NCBI GenBank assembly: GCA_015501055.1 | Contig: JADNYV010000209.1 | Location: forward strand, 1-62,560 | Source of the DNA: Mucidula mucida | Taxonomy: Eukaryota; Basidiomycota; Agaricomycetes; Agaricales; Physalacriaceae | Length of the DNA stretch: 62,560 bases | Reading direction: 5' to 3' | Shown here: positions 44,255-56,554 of the stretch, in pieces | Position numbering within the stretch: the first letter of the stretch is position 1 | Layout: each line of letters opens with the position of its first letter | Made by a program: the position numbers and the translations under genes | The notes under the pieces: model-generated | What the model was told of the DNA's origin: nothing | What the model saw: only the letters and a program-made list of their open reading frames with translations | Databases searched by the model: none

Positions 44255-47200
44255 TTAAGGCGCAAGTTCCATTCTGCGCCAGAGTCGCTCCATGAGGGCC
44301 GCAGAGGGTAGCGTGATGTCAAGGGGTTTGGTGTCAGGCGGTGGCATGGGTTGGAATAGATGTGATGGAAATTGCGACATAGGAACTTCAATGCGGGCAA
44401 GCGCGGGTGGCTTCGGCTTATTCGGGTACTGCTGGTGGAAATCGCGGATAGCTTTGTCGGCATTCTTGAGATTGCATGCCGGTTCCCATGTCTGCTCATG
44501 TGTGTCATAACCCTTCCAGTGAACCTTGTATTGGAAACCCCCACAATACTTCCGGGAATTAACCACTTTCTCAACCTCCCATTCTGGTTTGGCTCCTTCC
44601 AGCACAGGTGGTGGACGCGTGTCTCGGGGTTGCGTTGGGAACTGAGGCTTGTGGTAGGGCGTCAGCAGGGCCTCATTGAACACGGGATGGATGCTCTTCC
44701 ACGTGTGAGGAATCTGGAGCTTGTAAGAACTTGTCCCGACTTTCTTGATCACTTTGAACGGCCCGAAGCGTTTGTCATCGAGCTTCTTCATTGGTCGGTC
44801 CGTGCTGAGATTCGTCCCTTCCAGCCATACTTTGTCACCCTCCTTGTACTCTACTGCATCTGTCCGCTTCCTGTCATAAAACCGTTTCATGTCCTCCTTT
44901 GCCATCTTCAATGCCGACCCCACTTCGTCCCATGTCTTCCTGATGCCGTCGGCAAACTCCTGCGCAGTCTCATTTCTCGATGCCGTTTTTGCAGCGGTGC
45001 CTTTGTAGGGGTGTCTGCCCATATCTGCAAAGAACGGAGTAACCTTGGTTGCTGAGTGTACCCAATCATTGTAAAAAATTCGGCAGAGGGTAACCATTCA
45101 TGCCAGTCGTTCTAATGGTAATTGACGAATAACCATAAGAAATGTTCTATTTCTTGATTCAACCGTTCCGTCTGCCCATTTGCCTGTGGATGATACACCA
45201 TTATAAAGTTTCCTTGTATGCCCAACAACCGGTACAACTCCTTTATGAAACGCGAGTGGTATTGTGGACCGCAATCATGTATCATCTGTCGTGGCATCTC
45301 ATGTATGGGGAAAATGCAATCACGGTAAATGCGGGCCATGCCTTCCGAGGTCAGAGTGGTATGTATTGGTATAATGCGTAATCACTTTGTGAAGTGGTCC
45401 ACAAACGTGCTGATCGCATTGTATCCTCCCGACTCCGGCAACTCGCCGATCATGTCCGTCCCAACTTTCTCCCATGGTTCGCTTGGTACGTCTATAGGAT
45501 GGAGGGGTGCAGCCGGTTTTGTGCGATGTGACTTTGTAACTTGGCATTTTTGACACCCTTCCACGTATTCGCGGACGTCTCGGCTAATTCCTGGCCACCA
45601 ATAGGTGCATGTGATCAACTCGAGAGTCTTGTACCGTCCCGGATGCCCTGCAAGCTGTGCATCATGATGCATTCCAATAACTTTTCCCCGCAATTCCTTG
45701 TCCTTCGGTATGTAAATACGATCTTTCCACATAATAAGTCCATTTTCCTTCTCTTCCCATTCTTTTTCTTTGTTTTCTAATGCTTTTTGTACGTATCTGT
45801 CTTTGTTTTCTTTGCTTTGTTTGATTTTGTTAAGTAATTCGTCCTCCGGTGTAGCTACTGTATGTAAAGAAAATTGAATTTGTGATATAAAAAACTCCGG
45901 TTTTAGCAAAACAACGTTTTTGTTATCTTTTTCCCCCTTCTCAAGGCCTGTCATCTTTGACAAGGCATCAGCTTTTCCCATCGTCTTGCCCGGCTTGTGA
46001 ATCATCTGTATGTCATACTCCGCCAACTCCGTAACCCATCTCGCCTGCCTCCAATTCAACTTCTGGGGCTTCCAGAAGTACTGGAGGTTTTGATGATCGG
46101 TAAATACCTCCACCGTTTCCTTTGCTCCAAGGAGATATTTTCATCGGCTCCTTCCATTCCTTCACTACGGCCACTTTTGCCGGCTCCATCTTCACTTCTC
46201 CTCCTCCAACAATAACTCCCAAGTAATCTACAGTATGTGCCTCAAAACTACATTTCTCGGGTTTTAAATACAACTTATTTACTTGTAATATTTCTAATAC
46301 TTGTCGTACGATATGCCTATGTTCTTCCAACGTGTTTGTAAAGATAAGTATGTCATCCAAGTAAGCTATAACATGTCCTTCATCGATCAGCTCCTTCAGA
46401 ATGTGATTCATGAATAATTGAAAAGTTGCCGGCGAGTTTGTAAGTCCGAAAAACATGACTGAGGGCTCGAACAGGCCTCGGTTTGTTCTAAACACCGCTT
46501 TCCACTCATCACCTTCTTTGATCCAGATGTTATTGTAACCCCATCGGACATCCATCTTTGTGAAAACCTTTGCTCCCTTCAACTTGTCGATAAGCTCCTG
46601 AATCAACGGCAAGGGGTATCAGTTCTTGATTGTCATGTCGTTCAACTTCCGATAATCCTGTACTGGTCGAAGGCTTCCATCCTTCTTTTTGACAAAGAAG
46701 AAGGGTGATGCCATAGGTGAAATTGATGGCCGTATATGTCCCGTCCGTATGTTTTCTTCCAGGAACTCATCTAATGCCTTTTGCTCAGATGGGCTAAGGG
46801 GATAAACCTTGCAGTCAACCGGTTTGGAACCAGGCGTGAGTTCAATCGCGTGATCCCAGGGTCTTCGCTCCGGTAGCTTGTCAAAGTCCGCTTTGCTGAA
46901 TACATTGGAGAATTCCTCAATGTAAGGTGCAGCGGCGGATAAAGGCTGTTGTGATCTCAGCTTTTCACCGCTTTTGCAATAGTTGTCCCAGTCCATCCAG
47001 AACAAACGCTCTCCCTCTTCCAACTTCTCTTCTATGTCTTCTCCTTCATCTTCCGGCGAGTTATACTTGGGTAGGTAGCCGCAACGGTCTGGGCATCGAT
47101 CAAAAGTCAACATGGATTCCGTCCAGTTGATCGTGGGGTTGTGATATCGTAACCAATCTAGCCCCAAAAAGATGCTTGTTTTGCCAAGATTGGTGACGGC

Positions 47201-47815
47201 CAACTCGATCTTTTCTGCGTGATCACCAATCTTCATTCGGACCTCCACAAAACCTTTGATTGCTCCTCCCTTGTTTAGGGTTCCATCCACATTGTAGACA
47301 GGGAGCTTGACCGGTAACTCCTTGATCGGGAGTCCGTTCTTCTCAACGAATTCTTTATTGACACAAGAACCCGTTGCTCCACTGTCAAGAAGGGCACTTG
47401 TTTCCCATTCAGAGCCTGTGTGTATGCTCTCTATGGTTACTTGGAGTTTTATGTCCTGCCCCTTTGTTCCTCGGTACTTCCTCAACTTTTTCAACTCCGT
47501 CACAACTTCCACTGCAGCTTCCTTTGTCAATGCTCTGATCGCCATTACCTTCTCTTCTGTCGCTTCTCTTTCTCTCCGCTCCGGCATCCATGCTCTCAGA
47601 ATTCCCACTGCTCTCGGCACGTCATCCTCTCTTAGCCTTTGTGCTACCCACTCAGGCGTGTTTGGTTCGTATCTTTCTTTCGCAGGTTTTGGTGGTAGAA
47701 TTGTCGATGATATTTTAGATGCCTTAGTACCAGTACTATAAATAGATTCTGCATCTGACAATTCTTCCCTTGGCAACTGCTCCGGCAGGACTGCGTCTAC
47801 TGCGGGAGCTCCGCA
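44255..47815 (-). pseudogene. pol: Gypsy-A copy 4 pol
   Basis: Pol relic in four main pieces. 47776-46619: linker, protease DSG ([12 protein letters not shown]) and RT fingers, ended by a stop. 46612-46140: RT core, here [13 protein letters not shown] and YLDDILIF. 46139-45112: end of RNase H, integrase zinc region and part of the core, with a TAA near 45361. 45097-44255: integrase C-terminal part and chromodomain (EWEVEKVVNSRKYCGGFQYK). A deletion at about 46140 joins KEWKEPMK directly to the [13 protein letters not shown] region and removes most of RNase H. Non-functional. Confidence 0.9.
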
Positions 47816-47821
47816 AAACCC
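47779..47821 (-). promoter_or_regulatory. Predicted -1 frameshift signal (copy 4)
   Basis: Same slippery GGGTTTT and stem as in the other copies. Only the spacer differs (GCGGA for GCGAA). Confidence 0.7.
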
Positions 47822-48452
47822 AACTCTTCGGCCAACTTCTTCTTCTCCTCGTCGTTCATTTCAGTCCATAGACCCCGAATCGTCTGGGGTTGACCCTTCT
47901 TAGGACAGAACCTGCTGACATGGCCATGTTCGCCACAGCTGAAGCAAAGTCCTCTTTGACGTGCATTGTTGATGTCCATCGGCCTGCCGGTTCCTCCATA
48001 GGTAACACCGGTGGCATCTCGTCGTGTGATCGGCGTTGCAGGTGAGTTTGTAGGATTGGCTCTCGATGTAGCCACCTGCGGAGCTTAAGGCCGGGACTGC
48101 ATGCCGGACCTCTTGCTCGCCGCCCGTCTTCTCCACAGCTGATCAATCTGAAGGATCTGTGCCTTCCAATCTTTGTACTTCTCTGGCAACCTGTCTCGGC
48201 TGCCATAGATCTGATCAATGATCTTCTCGTTGATGTTGGTCTTGAGAAGTCGCACAACAAATGTGTCATCCTTCGAATATCCTGCCTGAGTGAGCAGAAC
48301 CTCGAACTTCTGAAAGAAATCTTAAGCGGTGTCTTGCCCCTGGCGCAACCGCTTGATCTGGTCTTGCGCGTCTCGCGCGAGGTTGGAATCCACAAATTGC
48401 TCCTTCAAATCTTCCTTGAACTCCGTCCAAGAGACTGTCCATTCCTCTTCTT
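47797..48452 (-). pseudogene. gag: Gypsy-A copy 4 gag, 5'-truncated
   Basis: 3' two-thirds of gag, from the EEEEW region (cut by copy 5) to [14 protein letters not shown] and TAG at 47799-47797. The CCHC knuckle CFSCGEHGHVSRFC is intact in the ORF 48075-47797. Upstream pieces lie in other frames, with a TAA near 48326 where CAA is expected (QDTAQDFF). It cannot make a full Gag. Confidence 0.88.
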
Positions 48453-48981
48453 TGTTATGAATCGCCATATTTTCACATTTTCACATCTTATCATATCTTA
48501 TCGGGAGCCTTGTCTTATCAACCAACGGACCGTTTCATCATCTGTTTCGTCACCGATCATACCCCTTTTCATTACCAAAGCCGTACTCATGTTGGACACA
48601 CGCCCAACACATGGATGACATCATACATGCCGATACCTCATGGACTCCCTATTGTATACACACCACCGACACTCATAGCACACATGGTCGTTTCAGTATT
48701 ATTACTTACATGCAGTCACCACTCGTATTTAATGGTTTCACGGACTAGTAGCATATCACACTGGGTCAAGGGCGTGGAGCATCCCTAGTGGAAACGCGTA
48801 TGGACAAGGAGCTTCAAACACAGACTTACTAGTATATAAGCAGTAGTGTAGTATCATTGTACTTTAGTTCCGATCTCGTTTATACACCTGGCCTAGCCTA
48901 GTCTTACGAACGCGAACGCTCCTCCTTAAGTTTCTTGCTGTGGTACCTGGTTGAGTCTCGTGGCTTAGTCAGTCGCTAACA
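48453..48981 (+). repeat. Gypsy-A copy 5 5' LTR
   Basis: 529 bp, TGTTATG to GCTAACA, with TATATAAG and an intact self-primer sequence. Confidence 0.94.
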
Positions 48982-49578
48982 GAAGATCGGAACTACTTTC
49001 TACCACCTACCACACATCCCTGATCGTCGATCAGCACTTTGCTGTTTGATCATCGTACATTCCCCATTCCCTTTCCTGTTTACAGATCGACGGATTCCTA
49101 ATTCCAGCGCACGTCCGCATACGTGTGTATTGGTCCCAGTAGCGCCGGCTAACAGTTAGAGATAACTGCCTCGGGTACTGGAAGTAGCCGCTCTCACGAG
49201 AACGAACTTTTGGCAGTTGCACTTCAGTGGGCGCTGTTTACGGGTCAATCCCCGTTCCCAGGAAAACTTCGGCTTACCTCACACCAGAGGGACGTCGGCT
49301 GGGCAATTGCGAACTTGTGATGAGCTCTTGGGCTCCGTAGATACATAGTTAGTAGTTGGTAAAACAGTGTAGACAGTTACGATACCTACCTACTTTACTT
49401 ACCTTACAATACACACCATCATTCACCACCCTACCAAGTCCTGGATTCTATCTCAGATCTAGGCGACTCCTCCTTATTCATCCAAACCTCTATTCCCTCA
49501 CCCGTTTCATCAAAATCCGCATCTCCTATATCCCCACTTTCACCCTTTCACTCTCCGATCCTATCACCCCGACTCATC

Positions 49579-50507
49579 ATGTCCAACGAAGCACCCGAAA
49601 CCGCTCCTCACACACCCGCTCATCACGCCGATGTCGAAATCAAAGGCCGATCCCTTGTCAACAAGCCTTACGACTATGACGGGGACAAGTCCAAGTACAA
49701 GAGCTGGTGGCGATGATGTTCACATACATCCGGGACAAGAAGAACAACCTCACGTCCGACTCCGAAAGGATCGATGTTGTTCTCTCTTACATCCGAGGAG
49801 ATCATGTTGATGCATGGGTCCAGAACTACTCGGACCAGAACTTCGACGAGGAAGAAGAGGAATGGACAGTCTCTTGGACGGAGTTCAAGGAAGACTTGAA
49901 GGAGCGATTTGTGGATTCCAACCTCGCGCGAGACGCGCAAGACCAGATTGAGCGGTTGCGCCAGGGGCAAGACACCGCTCAAGACTTCTTCCAGAAGTTC
50001 GAGGTCCTGCTCACTCAGGCAGGATACTCAAAGGATGACGCATTCGTCGTACGACTTCTCGAGACCAATGTCAACGAGAAGATCATCGACCAGATCTATG
50101 GCAGCCGAGACGGGTTGCCAGAGAAGTACAAGGATTGGAAGGCACAGATCCTTCAGATCGATCAGCTATGGAGAAGGCGGGCGGCGAGCAAGAGGTCCGG
50201 CATGCAGTCCCGGCCTCAAGCTCCGCAGGTGGCTACATCGAGAGCTAATCCTACAAACCCACCTCCAACGCCGATCACACGACGAGATGCTACCGGTGTT
50301 ACCTATGGAGGAGCCGGCAGGCCGATGGACATCGACAACGCACGTCGAAGAGGACTTTGCTTCAGCTGTGGCGAACACGGCCACGTCAGCAGGTTCTGTC
50401 CGAAGAAGGGTCGACCCCAGACGATTCGGGGTTTATGGACCGAGATGAATGACGAGGAGAAGAAGAAGCTGGCCGAAGAGTTGGGTTTTGCGAAGCTCCC
50501 GCAGTAG
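49579..50507 (+). pseudogene. gag: Gypsy-A copy 5 gag (one frameshift)
   Basis: ATG at 49579 (MSNEAPETAPHTPAHHADVEIK). A single missing base near 49713 (GATGATG against GATCAATG) shifts the frame. From 49707 the rest (MFTYIRDKKNNL to KLPQ) is open for 266 codons, including the CCHC knuckle CFSCGEHGHVSRFC. Otherwise nearly identical to copy 3. Confidence 0.92.
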
Positions 50508-50525
50508 ACGCAGTCCTGCCGGAGC
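50483..50525 (+). promoter_or_regulatory. Predicted -1 frameshift signal (copy 5)
   Basis: GGGTTTT, GCGAA spacer and the two-part stem GCTCC-C-GCAG/CTGC-C-GGAGC, identical to copies 3 and 6. Confidence 0.72.
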
Positions 50526-52150
50526 AGTCATCAAGGGAAGGGTCGTCAGATGCAGCATTTATTTACAGTACGGGTACTGAAACATCTAAAATATCATCGA
50601 CGACTTCACCAACAAAACCTGCGAAAGAAAGATTTGAGCCAAATACGCCCGAGTGGATTGCACAACGGCTAAGAGAGGATGACGTGTCGAGAGCAGTGGG
50701 AATTTTGAGAGCATGGATGCCGGAGCGGAGAGAGAGAGAAGCGACGGAGGAGAAGGTGATGGCGATCAGAGCGTTGACAAAGGAAGCTGCGGTGGAAGTT
50801 GTGACAGAGTTGAAAAAGTCGAGGAAGTACATCCGGGGAACAAAGGGGCAGGACATGAAACTCCGAGTAACCATAGAGAGCGTACACACAGGCTCTGAAT
50901 GGGAAACGAGTGCCCTTCTTGACAGTGGAGCAACGGGTTCTTGTGTCAATAAAGAATTCGTCGAGAAGAACGGACTCCCGATCAAGGAGTTACCGGTCAA
51001 GCTCCCTGTCTACAATGCGGATGGAACCCTAAACGAGGGAGGAGCAATCGAAGGTTTTGTGGAGGTCCGGATGAAGATCGGAGATCACGCTGAAAAGATT
51101 GAGTTGGCCGTTACCAATCTCGGCAAAACAAGTATCTTTTTGGGGCTAGATTGGCTACGATATCACAACCCCACGATCAACTGGACGGAATCCACATTGA
51201 CCTTTGATCGATGCCCAGACCGCTGCGGCTATCTACCCGAGTACGACTCACCGGAAGATGAAGGAGAAGACGTAGAAGAGAAGTTGGAAGAGGGAGAGCG
51301 TTTGTTCTGGATGGACTGGGACAACTATCGCAAAAGCGGAGAAAAGCTGAGATCACAACAGCCTTCATCGCTGCTGCACCTTACATCGAGGAATTCTCCG
51401 ATGTATTCAGCAAGGCGGACTTTGACAAGTTACCGGAGCGAAGACCCTGGGATCACGCGATAGAACTTACGCCTGGTTCCAAACCGGTTGACTGCAAGGT
51501 TTATCCCCTTAGTCCATCCGAGCAGAAGGCGTTAGATGAGTTCCTGGAAGAAAACATACGGACGGGACGTATACGGCCATCAATTTCACCCATGGCATCA
51601 CCTTCTTCTTTGTCAAAAGAAGGATGGAAGCCTTCGGCCAGTACAAGATTATCGGAAGTTGAACGACATGACAATCAAGAACCGATACCCCTTGCCGTTG
51701 ATTCAGGAGCTTATCGACAAGTTGAAAGGAGCAAAGGTTTTCACAAAGATGGATGTCCGATGGGGTTACAATAACATCCGGATCAAAGAAGGTGATGAGT
51801 GGAAAGCGGCGTTTAGAACAAACCGAGGCCTGTTCGAGCCTCAGTCATGTTCTTCGGACTTACAAACTCGCGCGACATTCAATGTTCATGAATCACATTC
51901 TCAAGAGTGATATGAAGATGACAGATATCGAGTATATCACTCACGATGATAACTCTACTCAACCCAATACTCAAGACTCGAGTCTTCACTCGAGACTCTA
52001 CTGAATATCTACTCTACTCGAGAGTACTTCATGAGTCTCGAGTATTCGATACTCGAGTACGATCCGAGTATACTCGAGTATACTCACGTATCAGCAAGCA
52101 AATTCAAACATAAAGACAGTGAAGATTAAAGTAAGTAGGTCGTAAGTGTA

Positions 52151-52645
52151 TCAAGTTATATCCATATCAGTAGCATCCATATCAGTAGTATCCTGAGGTG
52201 AAGAAGCAGGCTTGCGCCGTCGAACCAAAACTACCTGCTCAATCGTTTCATAGAGATCATCGTCATCATCGTCAATCTCAACATCACCATCATGACCCGT
52301 GTCAAACTCTGAGACAGGATCCATACCATCGCGGAAATCAGAAAAGTCCATCTCCTCCGACTGTGCAACAGCCTTGCCCTTCCCCTTCCTCTTGGTCCAC
52401 AAGTTCTCCTCAACATCATCCCCATCCTCGTCAACCACCTCATCCTCGTCAACCACCTCGTCCTCCTCGACAACCTCATCCTCCTCGACAACCTCCTCGA
52501 CAACCTCCACCTCTGAATCGGAAACATCCATCGGTGCAGCATCCTCCGAGGAATCGTCACCTCCGTCTGCGTCTGCATCCGAATCCGTCCAGTCGGTCGA
52601 GAGGTCCTCATTCAAATCCTTCTTCCGTAACTTCCGATTGTGCAA
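52151..52645 (-). CDS. Acidic low-complexity ORF inside the insertion
   Basis: 164 codons. The N-terminus is basic (MHNRKLRKKDLNEDL), followed by a long Asp/Glu/Val stretch with VVEEDEVV-type repeats, a basic KRKGKGKA patch and a second acidic run DDDDDD. Upstream in the same frame IFKIAKF extends the reading, so this may be the C-terminal tail of a longer, truncated protein. An acidic tail of a transposase or chromatin protein is possible; I cannot decide. Confidence 0.35.
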   Translation of the reverse strand: MHNRKLRKKDLNEDLSTDWTDSDADADGGDDSSEDAAPMDVSDSEVEVVEEVVEEDEVVEEDEVVDEDEVVDEDGDDVEENLWTKRKGKGKAVAQSEEMDFSDFRDGMDPVSEFDTGHDGDVEIDDDDDDLYETIEQVVLVRRRKPASSPQDTTDMDATDMDIT

Positions 52646-52666
52646 GAACTTCGCAATCTTGAATAT

Positions 52667-52751
52667 GCCCTTTTGGCGCAGTGGTTATACTCGTTGTTGT
52701 GCTGATGCACAGAAATGGCTGAGCTCTGTGGGTTCAATGCTCACGGGGTTC
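52667..52751 (+). ncRNA. tRNA-like sequence, possible SINE head
   Basis: An A-box-like TGGCGCAGTGG (52674-52684) and a B-box-like GGTTCAATGC (52731-52740). The T-arm GTGGG-TTCAATG-CTCAC folds perfectly (one G-T). The A-to-B distance (57) is longer than in an intronless tRNA, and the acceptor pairing is poor, so a functional tRNA is unlikely. Confidence 0.35.
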
Positions 52752-55525
52752 ATTTTGTTCAAAAAATATATATTAGGAGCTGAATACTCACGAATACTCA
52801 CGAATATAAGAATACTCATGAGTATTCACGAATATTTATGAGTATGAGTCTATCAAGTATTCGTGGCCCCAAACTGAAACTCTAGACTCACCATAGACTC
52901 TAGACTCTACTCTACTCACGTGCGAGTATACTCTTGGCTTGCATGATGAGTATGAGTTTATTCGTGAGTACTTTTTTTATTCTATACTCGCGTCCGACTC
53001 TAATTGATGAAGGACATGTTATAGTTTACTTGGATGACATACTTATCTTTACGAACACTCTCGAGGAGCATAGACAGATTGTACGAAAGGTATTGGAGAT
53101 ATTACGAGTAAATAAGCTGTATTTAAAACCCGAGAAATGTAGTTTTGAGGCACAGACTGTAGATTACTTAGGAGTCATTGTTGGAGGAGGAGAAGTGAAG
53201 ATGGATCCGGCAAAAGTGGCCGTAGTGAAGGAATGGAAGGAGCCGACGAAGAAGAAGGAAGTGCAGTCATTCCTGGGCTTCTGCAACTTCTACCGACGTT
53301 TCATTCGAGGATTTGCGGGAGTAGCGAAGCCGTTGACATCGCTAACCGGGAAGGGCGAGTGGGTTTGGGGCATGGAGCAGCACGAGGCGTTTGAGGAGTT
53401 GAAACGGAGAATGACGGAAGAACCTGTTCTGATTGTACCACGCGACAACGGCAAGTTTCGAGTTGAGGCGGACTCCTCGAACTATGCGAACGGGGCGGTT
53501 CTTTCCCAGTTTGTTGACGGAAAATGGAGACCAGTAGCTTTCCGATCTCGCGCGCTGAACGAAGTGGAGCGCAATTATGAGATCTACGACAAAGAGATGA
53601 TGGCTATTATGGACTCGATCGACGACTGGCGGCAATATCTCCTAGGCGCTAAGGAGACAGTGGAGGTTTTACCGATCATCAAAACCTTCAGTACTTCCGG
53701 AAGCCGCAGAAGTTGAACCGGAGGCAGGCGAGATGGGTTACGGAGTTGCGGAGTATGACATACAGATGATTCACAAGCCGGGCAAGACAATGGGGAAAGC
53801 TGATGCCTTGTCAAGGATGACAGGCCTTGAGAAGGGGGAAAAAGATAACGAAAACGTTGTTTTGCTCAAGCCGGAGTTTTTTATTTCACAAATTCAATTT
53901 TCTTTACATACAGTAGATACACCGGAGGACGAATTACTTAACAAAATCAAACAAAGAAAAGGAAACAAAGACAGATACGTACAAAAAGCATTAGAAAACA
54001 AAGAAAAAGGATGGGAAGAGAAGGAAAATGGACTTATTATGTGGAAGGATCGTATTTACATACCGAAGGACAAGGAATTGCGGGGAAGAGTTATTGGAAT
54101 GCACCATGATGCACAGCTTGCAGGGCATCCGGACGATACAAGACCCTCGAGCTGATCACACGCACCTATTGGTGGCCAGGAATCAGCCGAGACGTCCGGG
54201 AATACGTAGAAGGGTGTCAAAAATGCCAGGTCACCAAGTCACATCGCACGAAGCCGGCTGCACCTCTTCATCCTATTGATGTGCCAAGCGAGCCATGGGA
54301 ATAGTAGGGACGGACATGATTGGAGAGCTGCCGGAATCGGGAGGATACAACGCTATCAGCACGTTTGTGGACCATTTCACAAAGCGATTACGTATCATAC
54401 CGACACACACCACTCTGACGTCAGAAGGCATGGCCCGCATCTACCGAGATCGCATTTTCCCCATACATGGGATGCCACGCCAGATGATACATGATCGCGG
54501 TCCACAATACCACTCGCGTTTTATGAAGGAGTTGTACCGGTTGTTGGGCATACAAGGAAACTTTACAACGGCGTATCATCCACAGGCAAATGGGCAGACG
54601 GAACGGCTGAACCAAGAGATAGAACATTTCTTACGGTTATTTGTCAACTACCATCAGAACGACTGGCACGAATGGCTACCCTCTGCCGAATTTGTTTACA
54701 ATGATCGGGTACACTCGGCAACCAAAGTCACTCCGTTCTTCGCAGACATGGGCAGACACCCCTACAAAGGCACCGCCCCAAAAACGGCATCGAGAAATGA
54801 GACTGCGCAGGAGTTTGCCGACGGCATGAGGAAAACATGGGACGAAGTGGGGTCGGCATTGAAGATGGCCAAAGAGGATATGAAACGGTTTTATGACAGG
54901 AAACGGACAGAGGCAGTGGAGTACAAGGAAGGCGACAAAGTATGGCTGGAAGGGACGAATCTCAGCACGGATCGACCAATGAAGAAGCTCGATGACAAAC
55001 GCTTCGGGCCGTTCAAAGTGATCAAGAAAGTTGGGACGAGCTCTTACAAGCTCCAGATTCCTCACACGTGGAAAAGCATCCATCCCGTGTTCAATGAGGC
55101 CCTGTTGACGCCTTACCACGAGCCCCAATTTCCGACACAACCCCGAGACACGCGTCCACCACCTGTGCTGGAAGGAGCCGAACCGGAATGGGAGGTTGAG
55201 AAAGTGGTTAATTCCCGAAAGTACCGCGGGGGTTTTCAATACAAGGTTCACTGGAAAGGTTACGGCACACACGAGCAGACATGGGAACCGGCATGCAATC
55301 TCAAAAATGCCGACGAAGCTATCAGCGATTTCCACCAACAATATCCGAACAAGCCAAGCCACCCGCGCTTGCTCGCATTGAAGTCCCCATGTCGCAATTT
55401 CCATCACATCTATTCCGACCCATGCCACCGCCCGATACCGAACCCCTCGACGTCACGCTACCCTCTGCAGCCCTCATGGAGCGACTCTGGCGCAGAATGG
55501 AACTTGCGCCTTAAGGAGGGGGTGA

Positions 55526-56025
55526 TGTTATGAATCGCCATATTTTCACATTTTCACATCTTATCATATCTTATCGGGAGCCTTGTCTTATCAACCAACG
55601 GACCGTTTCATCATCTGTTTCGTCACCGATCATACCCCTTTTCATTACCGAAGCCGTACTCATGTCGGACACACGCCCAACACATGGATGACATCATACA
55701 TGCCGATACCTCATGGACTCCCTATTGTATACACACCACCGACACTCGTAGCACACATGGTCGTTTCAGTATTATTACTTACATGCAGTCACCACTCGTA
55801 TTTAATGGTTTCACGGACTAGTAGCATACCACACTGGGTCAAGGGCGTGGAGCATCCCTAGTGGAAACGCGTATGGACAAGGAGCTTCAAACACAGACTT
55901 ACTAGTATATAAGCAGTAGTGTAGTATCATTGTACTTTAGTTCCGATCTCGTTTATACACCTGGCCTAGCCTAGTCTTACGAACGCGAACGCTTTCTTCC
56001 TTAGTTCTTGCTGTGGTACCTGGTT
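55526..56025 (+). repeat. Gypsy-A copy 5 3' LTR, 3'-truncated
   Basis: 500 bp. It breaks off after GGTACCTGGTT, followed by one A and the 5' LTR of copy 6. Confidence 0.92.
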
Positions 56026-56026
56026 A

Positions 56027-56552
56027 TGTTATGAATCGCCATATTTTCACATTTTCAATCTTATCATATCTTATCGGAGCCTTGTCTTATCAACCAACGG
56101 ACCGTTTCATCATCTGTTTCGTCACCGATCATACCCCTTTTCATTACCGAAGCCGTACTCATGTCGGACACACGCCCAACACATGGATGACATCATACAT
56201 GCCGATACCTCATGGACTCCCTATTGTATACACACCGCCGACACTCGTAGTACACATGGTCGTTTCAGTATTATTACTTACATGCAGTCACCACTCGTAT
56301 TTAATGGTTTCACGGACTAGTAGCATACAACACTGGGTCAAGGGCGTGGAGCATCCCTAGTGGAAACGCGTATGGACAAGGAGTTCAAACACAGACTTAA
56401 TAGTATATAAGCAGTAGTGTAGTATCATTGTACTTTAGTTCCGATCTCGTTTATACACCTGGCCTAGCCTAGTCTTACGAACGCGAACGTTTTCTCTTTC
56501 AGTTCTTGCTGTGGTACCTGGTTGAGTCTCGTGGCTTAGTCAGTCGCTAACA
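56027..56552 (+). repeat. Gypsy-A copy 6 5' LTR
   Basis: 526 bp. It differs from the 3' LTR only by three gaps of one or two bases (near 56055, 56076 and 56384). Confidence 0.94.
56404..56447 (+). promoter_or_regulatory. LTR core promoter and self-primer
   Basis: TATATAA at 56404-56410. The self-primer TAGTTCCGATCT begins at 56436, 32 nt after the first T of the TATA box, which is where transcription would be expected to start. Confidence 0.7.
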
Positions 56553-56554
56553 GA

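Larger units (their letters stand above)
43715..48452 (-). mobile_element. Gypsy-A copy 4, minus strand, cut by copy 5
   Basis: On the minus strand: gag from 48452 (its start missing), frameshift signal, pol, purine tract and 3' LTR (44243-43715). The 5' end is cut by the 5' LTR of copy 5, which starts at 48453 in the opposite orientation inside gag. The missing 5' part is not found to the right of copies 5/6 within the window. Confidence 0.92.
51907..53003. mobile_element. 1.1-kb insertion in copy 5 RT, unassigned
   Basis: Foreign segment between RT motifs. Both ends are dense in short ACTCGAG, GAGTATACTC and ACTCACGAATA motifs. The middle holds an acidic minus-strand ORF and a tRNA-like sequence. 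The outermost bases form only a 5-bp inverted repeat (AGAGT/ACTCT). I see no target duplication. The repeated subterminal motifs suggest a non-autonomous DNA transposon, but the class is unproven. Confidence 0.6.
50489..55514 (+). pseudogene. pol: Gypsy-A copy 5 pol, interrupted
   Basis: Pol in the -1 frame: linker and protease open from 50684 ([12 protein letters not shown]), then a one-base gap near 51369 (TCATCGCTGC against TCATCTGCTGC) and others near 51610 and 51840. RT is cut by the insertion between its FMNHIL and [17 protein letters not shown] parts. RT, RNase H, integrase and chromodomain resume at 53004, with single-base gaps near 53669, 53746, 54132 and 54301. The last long ORF (54295-55533) carries the integrase core with DRGPQYHSRF and QTERLNQE and the chromodomain, then shifts frame near 55354. 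Confidence 0.9.
48453..56025 (+). mobile_element. Gypsy-A copy 5 with a 1.1-kb insertion in RT
   Basis: Plus-strand element inserted into the gag of copy 4. 5' LTR 48453-48981, primer site 48984-48995 pairing with 48865-48876, leader, gag, frameshift signal (50483-50525), pol interrupted at about 51907-53003, purine tract and a 3' LTR (55526-56025) lacking its last 29 bp. It is directly followed by copy 6. Confidence 0.93.

Noticed and set aside
51907..53003. Helitron (ends CTAA before T)
   Set aside because: The expected 5' TC start between A and T and a 3' hairpin are not convincing.
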